A DNA stretch of 11,151 bases from positions 1-11,151 of the forward strand of contig JAGPBG010000034.1 in NCBI GenBank assembly GCA_018063485.1. The letters run 5' to 3'. Positions within the stretch are counted from its first letter, which is position 1; every line of letters begins with the position of its first letter. The stretch is from Cypionkella sp. GTDB taxonomy: Bacteria > Pseudomonadota > Alphaproteobacteria > Rhodobacterales > Rhodobacteraceae. The position numbers and the translations under genes were made by a program. The notes under the pieces are model-generated. The model had not been told where the DNA came from. It saw nothing but the letters and a program-made list of their open reading frames with translations, and did not search any database. Below, in pieces: positions 5,894-11,151 of this stretch.

Positions 5894-5938
5894 CCCTTAC
5901 GCTTTCTTCAGGTTGCCCGGCCCAGTCTTGCCCCTGCA

Positions 5939-7999
5939 ATGATTGACGCAGCCATGCCCCTTCCCAAAGACCTTCTGGCCTCTATCTTCGGCTTTGCCGA
6001 TTTCCGCCCCGGTCAGGAGGAAATCGTTGATGCTGTCATGGCGGGCAGGAACACTTTGGCCATCATGCCCACAGGTGGGGGAAAGTCCCTGTGTTTTCAA
6101 TTACCTGCCCTATGTCGGGATGGGGTAACCGTGGTGATTTCGCCGCTGATCGCCTTGATGCGGGATCAGGTTCGGGCCTTGCGGGCGGCGGGGGTTGAGG
6201 CCGGGGCGTTGACCTCGGGCAACACCGATGAGGAAACCGAAGCGGTGTTTGCGGCGCTGGACCAGGGCCGTCTCAAACTGCTTTATATGGCACCCGAACG
6301 ATTGGCCGCCAGTGCAACTGTGCCGATGCTGCGCCGCATCAACTGCACGATGATCGCGGTGGATGAGGCGCATTGCGTCAGCCAGTGGGGCCATGATTTC
6401 AGGCCGGACTATCTGCGCATCGGCGCCTTGCGTCGCGATCTGGCCGTGCCTTTGGCCGCATTCACCGCCACCGCCGATGAGGAAACTCGCCAGGAGATTG
6501 TGGCGCGGCTGTTTGATGGCCAGCCGCCCGAGTCCTTTTTGCGTGGCTTTGACCGGCCCAATATTCACCTTGCCTTTGCCGTCAAGGACAGCCCGCGCGA
6601 CCAGATCTTGCGCTTTGCAGCGGCGCGGCGCGGGCAATCGGGGATTGTCTATTGCGCAACCCGCGCCAAGACCGAAACCCTGTCGCAGGCGCTGCGGGCC
6701 GAGGGCCATACCGCCTGCTTCTATCACGGCGGCATGGACGCCGAAGACCGCCGCCGTGTGGAAATCCGCTTTCAGCAGGAAGACGGGTTGATCGTAACCG
6801 CAACGGTGGCTTTTGGCATGGGGATCGACAAACCTGATATCCGCTGGGTCGCCCATGCCGATCTGCCGAAATCCATCGAGGGCTATTATCAGGAGATCGG
6901 CCGCGCCGGGCGCGACGGTGACAAGGCCGAAACCCTGACGCTCTATGGCCCGGATGACATTCGCCTGCGCCGAACCCAGATCGACGAGGGCCTTGCGCCG
7001 ACTGAACGCAAGGGCGCGGATCACGGACGGCTGAACGCCTTGTTGGGCCTGGCCGAGGCGACCCAGTGCCGGCGGCAAGTCTTGCTGGGTTATTTTGGCG
7101 AAACCGCCGAACCCTGCGGCAACTGTGATCTGTGCGACCGGCCTGCGATTTTGTTCGACGCGACCGATGCCGTGCGCAAGGCGTTGTCAGCGATCTTGCG
7201 CACCGGTGAGTGGTTCGGAGCGGGGCATCTGATTGATATTCTGACCGGAAACGCCACGACAAAGGTGCGCGACAAGGGCCATGATCAATTGCCGACATTT
7301 GCCATTGGCAAGGATCTGTCAAAACCGGCCTGGGGCGCGGTGTTTCGGCAGATGATGGGGCGCGATCTGGTGCGCCCTGATCCCGACCGCTTTGGCGCGC
7401 TGCGGATGACGGATGCCGCACGACCAATTCTGCGTGGTGAAGCCGCAATCACCTTGCGCCGGGACACCATCGACAAGGCGGTTCCACGCGTGGCGATCAA
7501 GGAGCAGGTCGGCGAAGAGGATGCAAGCCTGTTGTCGGCGCTAAAGGCCAAACGCCGGGCCCTTGCCGAAGCGGGGGGCGTTCCAGCCTATGTGGTCTTT
7601 GCGGATCGGACCTTGATCGAAATGGCCCAGCAACGTCCGGCGACGCTGGACGCGATGATGGGCATTACCGGGGTGGGGGCAAAAAAGCTGGAAAGCTATG
7701 GTGCTGCCTTTTTGGCAGTGATCACCGGGGCCAGCCCTACCACCATGCACCCGGCGCGAAAGCGATTGCTTGGGCGCGATTCGGGGCAGGTTTTCGACCG
7801 GCTGTCCGAAGTGCAGGTGCATCTGCAACGTGGGGCCGACGGGATTGGAAAACCCCTCAGCCTATCCTCAGGCACGCTGAGAAAAATCGCCGAGGCCCGG
7901 CCCTCGACTCTTTCCGATCTGGACCGGATCGGTGATCTGGGGCCAGCCAAAATCGAGCGATTTGGCGCGGCCTTTCTTGAGGTGCTGCGAGAGGCTTAG
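5939..7999 (+). CDS. recQ: ATP-dependent DNA helicase RecQ
   Basis: A 686-residue 3'-5' DNA helicase acting in recombination and replication-fork repair. Seen in order: the RecQ motif 0 (FGFADFRPGQ, 17-26), Walker A PTGGGKS (44-50), DEAH box (142-145) with the RecQ aromatic-rich loop CVSQWGHDFRPDY (146-158), motif III FTATAD (175-180), the second RecA domain (IVYCATRAKTE; HADLPKSIEGYYQEIGRAGRDG at about 306-327), zinc-binding cysteines C377, C393, C396 and C399, a winged-helix RQC region (about 405-515), an HRDC domain (about 529-596) and a second HRDC-like unit (about 616-684). E. coli RecQ has 609 residues and a single HRDC. ATG 5939 and in-frame ATG 5954 are both possible starts; neither has a clear SD. 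The stop overlaps the convergent kinase gene. Confidence 0.96.
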   Translation: MIDAAMPLPKDLLASIFGFADFRPGQEEIVDAVMAGRNTLAIMPTGGGKSLCFQLPALCRDGVTVVISPLIALMRDQVRALRAAGVEAGALTSGNTDEETEAVFAALDQGRLKLLYMAPERLAASATVPMLRRINCTMIAVDEAHCVSQWGHDFRPDYLRIGALRRDLAVPLAAFTATADEETRQEIVARLFDGQPPESFLRGFDRPNIHLAFAVKDSPRDQILRFAAARRGQSGIVYCATRAKTETLSQALRAEGHTACFYHGGMDAEDRRRVEIRFQQEDGLIVTATVAFGMGIDKPDIRWVAHADLPKSIEGYYQEIGRAGRDGDKAETLTLYGPDDIRLRRTQIDEGLAPTERKGADHGRLNALLGLAEATQCRRQVLLGYFGETAEPCGNCDLCDRPAILFDATDAVRKALSAILRTGEWFGAGHLIDILTGNATTKVRDKGHDQLPTFAIGKDLSKPAWGAVFRQMMGRDLVRPDPDRFGALRMTDAARPILRGEAAITLRRDTIDKAVPRVAIKEQVGEEDASLLSALKAKRRALAEAGGVPAYVVFADRTLIEMAQQRPATLDAMMGITGVGAKKLESYGAAFLAVITGASPTTMHPARKRLLGRDSGQVFDRLSEVQVHLQRGADGIGKPLSLSSGTLRKIAEARPSTLSDLDRIGDLGPAKIERFGAAFLEVLREA

Positions 8000-10545
8000 C
8001 TTGCGGTCATTGCCACGTCGACGGGGTGAATAGACCGCCCGTCCGGAGGGCAGAATTCCGCGATCACATCAACAATCGCAGCCCTGCGGAGCGGTTTGGT
8101 CATGTAACGATCAATTCCAACCGCAAGAATACTCTCGGCATCACCCTCCATCGCATGGGCAGTCATGGCGACAATCGGCACATGGCTTCGCCCGGATTCC
8201 AACTTGCGGATGGCCTGCGTTGCCTCACGCCCATCCATCTCCGGCATGGAAATATCCATGAAGATCAGATCGGGGCGCAGCGATTGGTAAAGCTCGACGG
8301 CTTCACGGCCATTGTTGGCGAAGGTGAGGTCAATGTCGATATCGCGGAGCATTTTCTGAAACACCAATTGATTGGTGCGGTTGTCTTCCGCAGCCAAAAC
8401 CCGCATGACCCGACATTCGGCGGCAGCTATTTTCCTGGGTGGAAGAGGGGCCTCTGACACGCCTGACAAGGCTTGCAGCCGCCGATAGAGATCGGCGCGC
8501 AAGACCGGTTTTTGCAAGAGGGCCGCCAGATGCTCGGCCCCCGGCGCTTCACGCGCATTCGCCGGGCTTGAGGACAGCAAGACTATTGGTGTGGAAATGC
8601 CCAACGCGCGCAATTGATTTGCCAAGGCCAGCCCATCCATTTCGGGCATTTCATGATCGGTCAGGATTGCGTCGAAGGAAGCGGTTTTAACCGTGGCCAA
8701 GGCCTCTGCACCCGAACGGCAAAGGGTGACCGAAAGCCCGCAAGGGACGAGCTGACGCTCAAGGATTGTGCGGTTGATGAACTGATCGTCAACCACAAGA
8801 ATCCGTTTCAGGGTGATCGGCAGCCGAGGCGCGCTGGGTTCTTCGGCAATCGGCAATGTGAGGCTGAAACCGAAGGAAGAGCCTTTGCCAAGGTCACTAT
8901 AGACCCAAATCTCCCCGTCCATTTTTTCGATTAGACGCTGTGTGATTGCCAGACCAAGACCGGTGCCCTCGAATTTGCGGTTTGACTGGCTTTCCACTTG
9001 ATTGAACTCGCCAAAAACCTGTTCGAGATTCTCGGGGGCAATGCCGATGCCCGTGTCTTCGATCGTGATGTGCAATTGCTGATGGCCGGTTTCGGTTTCC
9101 AGACCCACAACCCTGACAAGCACATGGCCCTGATCGGTGAATTTGACCGCATTTCCGATCAGATTGGTCAGGATTTGCCGCAAACGACCGGGATCGCCGA
9201 TGTAGCGGGTGGGGAGAAACATGTCGAAATCAATCATCAGATCAATGCGTTTTTCGCGCGCGCGGGGCTGCAAGAGCATGCTGACTTCATGAATGGTGCG
9301 TTCAAGATCAAAGGGTTCGGGATAGAGTGTCAGACGCTCTGCCTCGATCCTGGAGTAGTCAAGGATATCGTTGATGATCACCAAAAGCGCCTCACCCGAC
9401 GAGCGGATGGTTTCAGCGAAAAGCCTTTGCTCCTCGCTGAGCGTGGTGTCGCATAGCAGTTCCGCCATGCCGACGACGCCATTCATCGGAGTGCGGATTT
9501 CATGGCTCATATTGGCGAGGAATGCCGATTTTGCCCGGTTCGCGGCTTCGGCGGCCAGACGGGCCGCTTCAAGCGCGGCTTTTTGTTCGCGTTGGCCGGT
9601 AATATCCATCCGCAACCCGACGCGCCCGCCGTCTGGTGTTGCAAGGTCTTGTGCCCTGATCCAGCGCCCATCGCCCAGCTGTTGTTCCTGTGCCTCACCA
9701 GGGTTGCGATGCTGTATCAATCGCTCGGCCAGCCAGTCTTCCTCGCGCCCGATGGCATCCACATGTTGGCCATGTGCCAGGCCATAGCGCAGGATATCTT
9801 CGAATTTCGCCCCAGCAAACATGGCGGGGGCCGAAGCAGGATATGTGTTCTTATAGCGTTGATTACAGGTCACGAGCCGTTCCTCTCGGTCAAAAAGTAC
9901 AAAACCATCCGGGATCGCTTCAATCGCGGCCCAGATACGCATCTGATCGGTAATATTCAGCGACAGACAAACCAGATCACCATCGCGTGCCCGGCTTTCG
10001 ACCAATCGCAACCAGGTTCCGTTGCACATCTGCAAGACCCGTGGTTCGATCGGATCAACCTCAATGCGGGCCAGGTTGGCACCAAGCCAGCTTTCAGGCT
10101 CCGATGTGCCGATTTCAATCCGACCGCAAGCCAGCGCCTTGCGCATGATGTCAGCGTAGTTGATCCCGATTGCGAGCGGCTCTTCAGAAAATGCGGTCTG
10201 AAAACCGGCGTTCGCCGCAACCAGCCGCAGACCCGAATCGAAAACCGCAAAGCCGTCTTCAATGGTGTTGATGGAATCCCACAGCCGCCTCTCGGCCATC
10301 ACTGCGACAGTGTGCGCCTGATTCAGTTCAGCCACAAAGTGGGACTGCTGGCCTTTCAGAACCTCGGCCTCAGTGAGGGCACTGTGCACGACCTGGCGTT
10401 GTTCAACGATCTGATCGGAAAGGGCTCTTGCATGAAGGGCCAGTTTTTCGTTGGCCGCAAACAGTTCACGACTCTTGAGCTCCAGACGCCGTTCGGCCGC
10501 CAAACGCGCCCGCCTTTCCTTAGCCAATCGCTCTGTAAACTCCAT
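7996..10545 (-). CDS. Cytosolic hybrid sensor histidine kinase: coiled coil, two PAS, HisKA, HATPase_c, two receivers
   Basis: An 849-residue protein without membrane segments. Residues 1-88 are charged and helical, a probable coiled coil. PAS 1 spans about 89-198 and PAS 2 about 205-316; both begin with the (I/S)xxIxDGFxxFD motif of the PAS_7 type. A helical linker (EAARLAAEAANRAKSAFLANMSHEIRTPMNG) leads to the phospho-acceptor H348. The ATPase domain has N461/N465, DTGIGI (497-502), and GTGLGLA (527-533). Receiver 1 (about 581-695) has D586/D587, phospho-acceptor D630 and K679. Receiver 2 (about 715-830) has E720/D721, phospho-acceptor D764, T796 and K817. All catalytic residues are intact. 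No Hpt domain and no output regulator is encoded nearby, so the partner is unknown. Soluble PAS domains suggest a cytosolic signal (redox, heme, small molecule). ATG 10545 has only a weak, close G-rich stretch upstream. Confidence 0.95.
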   Translation of the reverse strand: MEFTERLAKERRARLAAERRLELKSRELFAANEKLALHARALSDQIVEQRQVVHSALTEAEVLKGQQSHFVAELNQAHTVAVMAERRLWDSINTIEDGFAVFDSGLRLVAANAGFQTAFSEEPLAIGINYADIMRKALACGRIEIGTSEPESWLGANLARIEVDPIEPRVLQMCNGTWLRLVESRARDGDLVCLSLNITDQMRIWAAIEAIPDGFVLFDREERLVTCNQRYKNTYPASAPAMFAGAKFEDILRYGLAHGQHVDAIGREEDWLAERLIQHRNPGEAQEQQLGDGRWIRAQDLATPDGGRVGLRMDITGQREQKAALEAARLAAEAANRAKSAFLANMSHEIRTPMNGVVGMAELLCDTTLSEEQRLFAETIRSSGEALLVIINDILDYSRIEAERLTLYPEPFDLERTIHEVSMLLQPRAREKRIDLMIDFDMFLPTRYIGDPGRLRQILTNLIGNAVKFTDQGHVLVRVVGLETETGHQQLHITIEDTGIGIAPENLEQVFGEFNQVESQSNRKFEGTGLGLAITQRLIEKMDGEIWVYSDLGKGSSFGFSLTLPIAEEPSAPRLPITLKRILVVDDQFINRTILERQLVPCGLSVTLCRSGAEALATVKTASFDAILTDHEMPEMDGLALANQLRALGISTPIVLLSSSPANAREAPGAEHLAALLQKPVLRADLYRRLQALSGVSEAPLPPRKIAAAECRVMRVLAAEDNRTNQLVFQKMLRDIDIDLTFANNGREAVELYQSLRPDLIFMDISMPEMDGREATQAIRKLESGRSHVPIVAMTAHAMEGDAESILAVGIDRYMTKPLRRAAIVDVIAEFCPPDGRSIHPVDVAMTAS

Positions 10546-10637
10546 CCCCGACCCATTCTGAAGTCATGACCGATTCCACGAAGACAGGTGATCGGCTTGG
10601 CCGTAGATTGGCCCGACAAAGTGAATGAGTGTTTAAG

Positions 10638-10665
10638 ATGACAAAGTGCTTCAAGCCGTCGTCAA
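10638..10665 (-). promoter_or_regulatory. Putative sigma-70 promoter of the hybrid kinase
   Basis: On the minus strand TTGACG (10665-10660) and TGTCAT (10643-10638) are separated by 16 bases; the -35 matches 5 of 6 and the -10 matches 4 of 6 consensus positions. This would give a leader of roughly 85 bases before ATG 10545. The heptamer GGCTTGA overlaps the -35 and is repeated 11 bases downstream, between -35 and -10. Confidence 0.4.
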
Positions 10666-10726
10666 GCCTTGCGCGAAGTGGCACACGCATGTCAGTCTGA
10701 GCAGGTTCAGTGTGGAGGATTTCAGG

Positions 10727-11151
10727 ATGCGGAAAATTTTCAAAGCCATGATGTTGGGATTGTTGGTTTCTGGTCTCTGGGCATCGCCCCAAGTCGGCGC
10801 AGCTCAGGATCTGATCCCCACCAAGCGCTTGATCCTCAGTGAGAATACCGATCTTCCGGGCGGCGATATCGCTTCCATTTTTGATACGACTCTCGAAGCC
10901 TGCGAGCGCGCCTGCCTGAGCAACAAATCCTGCCTTGCCTTTACCTTCAACACCAAGAACGGCTCGTGTTTTCCGAAATCATCCGTCGGAGAGGCTGCGG
11001 CCTATCAAGGGGCCTACTCTGGTGTAGTGTTGACCGCTGCCAAAGGCGCCGAGGCGCTGGCAAAGCTGCGGCGCCCCGAATTGGCTTTCCTGCCGGATTA
11101 CGAAATTGACTCGGTTCGAGAACAGGCCAGCGGTCTGGCCAATATGCACGT
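10727..11151 (+). CDS. Secreted PAN/Apple-domain protein, N-terminal part (probable alpha-2-macroglobulin family)
   Basis: The first 141 codons are present; the gene continues past the window. ATG 10727 follows GGAGG eight bases upstream. A signal peptide is clear (MRKIFKAMMLGLLVSGLWASPQVGAAQ), predicting export. The mature N-terminus is followed by DLPGGDIASIFDTTLEACERACLSNKSCLAFTFNTKNGSCFPKS, a PAN/Apple-like module with cysteines in the spacing C-x3-C-x5-C-x12-C. After this comes a helical, charged stretch (AAKGAEALAKLRRPELAFLPDYEIDSVREQASGLANMH). From memory of Rhodobacteraceae proteins, this arrangement opens very long bacterial alpha-2-macroglobulin-like proteins, periplasmic protease traps; that identification cannot be proved from the fragment. 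It is transcribed divergently from the hybrid kinase. Confidence 0.75.
   Translation, partial: MRKIFKAMMLGLLVSGLWASPQVGAAQDLIPTKRLILSENTDLPGGDIASIFDTTLEACERACLSNKSCLAFTFNTKNGSCFPKSSVGEAAAYQGAYSGVVLTAAKGAEALAKLRRPELAFLPDYEIDSVREQASGLANMH

Noticed and set aside
6110..7078. Long minus-strand open frame opposite recQ
   Set aside because: Antisense shadow of the helicase domains.
9502..10569. Long plus-strand open frame opposite the hybrid kinase
   Set aside because: Antisense to the PAS/HisKA coding region, with no start signals or family features of its own.
10677..10695. Sigma-54-like site (TGGCAC) upstream of the PAN-domain gene
   Set aside because: The -24 half matches but the -12 GC at the required spacing is missing.

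Overview
The window looks like a piece of chromosome from an alphaproteobacterium, most likely Rhodobacteraceae (Roseobacter/Rhodobacter group). The grounds are the moderately high GC content, the alphaproteobacterial-type anti-Shine-Dalgarno complement at 986-1000, and the character of the proteins: a RecQ with a duplicated HRDC-like C-terminus, a soluble double-PAS hybrid kinase, and the PAN-type N-terminus of a large secreted protein. No rRNA, tRNA, CRISPR array, insertion sequence or phage gene is visible. Taxonomy is inferred from sequence character only.

Left part (1-5478, all genes on the minus strand, listed in direction of transcription): a hot-dog-fold acyl-CoA thioesterase (5478-4945); then a tightly packed set made of an Atg22/UMF1-type MFS transporter (4878-3514), the murein endopeptidase MepA (3514-2624, TGATG stop/start overlap) and a secreted phytase-like/esterase-like protein (2651-1755, 28-base overlap). 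A compact leader matching the preQ1-I riboswitch architecture (1711-1683) precedes yhhQ, the queuosine-precursor transporter (1675-1055). After yhhQ comes a short noncoding-looking stretch that holds the most unusual signals: a 15-base perfect complement of the 16S rRNA 3' tail placed 7 bases before an 18-codon ORF (984-928), an upstream anti-SD-like element, and an intrinsic terminator (853-821) whose 3' arm is repeated upstream of the small ORF, giving an attenuator-like layout. Directly behind the terminator lie the ribosome-rescue hydrolase arfB (796-374) and the start of a PiT-family phosphate transporter (281-1, cut by the window edge).

Right part (5606-11151): a YggT-family membrane protein (5606-5893, plus) and recQ (5939-7999, plus), which converges with and overlaps by 4 bases a large cytosolic hybrid histidine kinase with two PAS and two receiver domains (10545-7996, minus). 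A divergent promoter region (10546-10726) separates the kinase from the first 141 codons of a secreted PAN/Apple-domain protein (10727 onward, plus), probably the N-terminus of an alpha-2-macroglobulin-like protein.

Most of the window is ordinary housekeeping and envelope functions. The noteworthy parts are regulatory: the preQ1 switch on yhhQ and, above all, the small ORF/terminator module between yhhQ and arfB, which I do not recognise as a described system.
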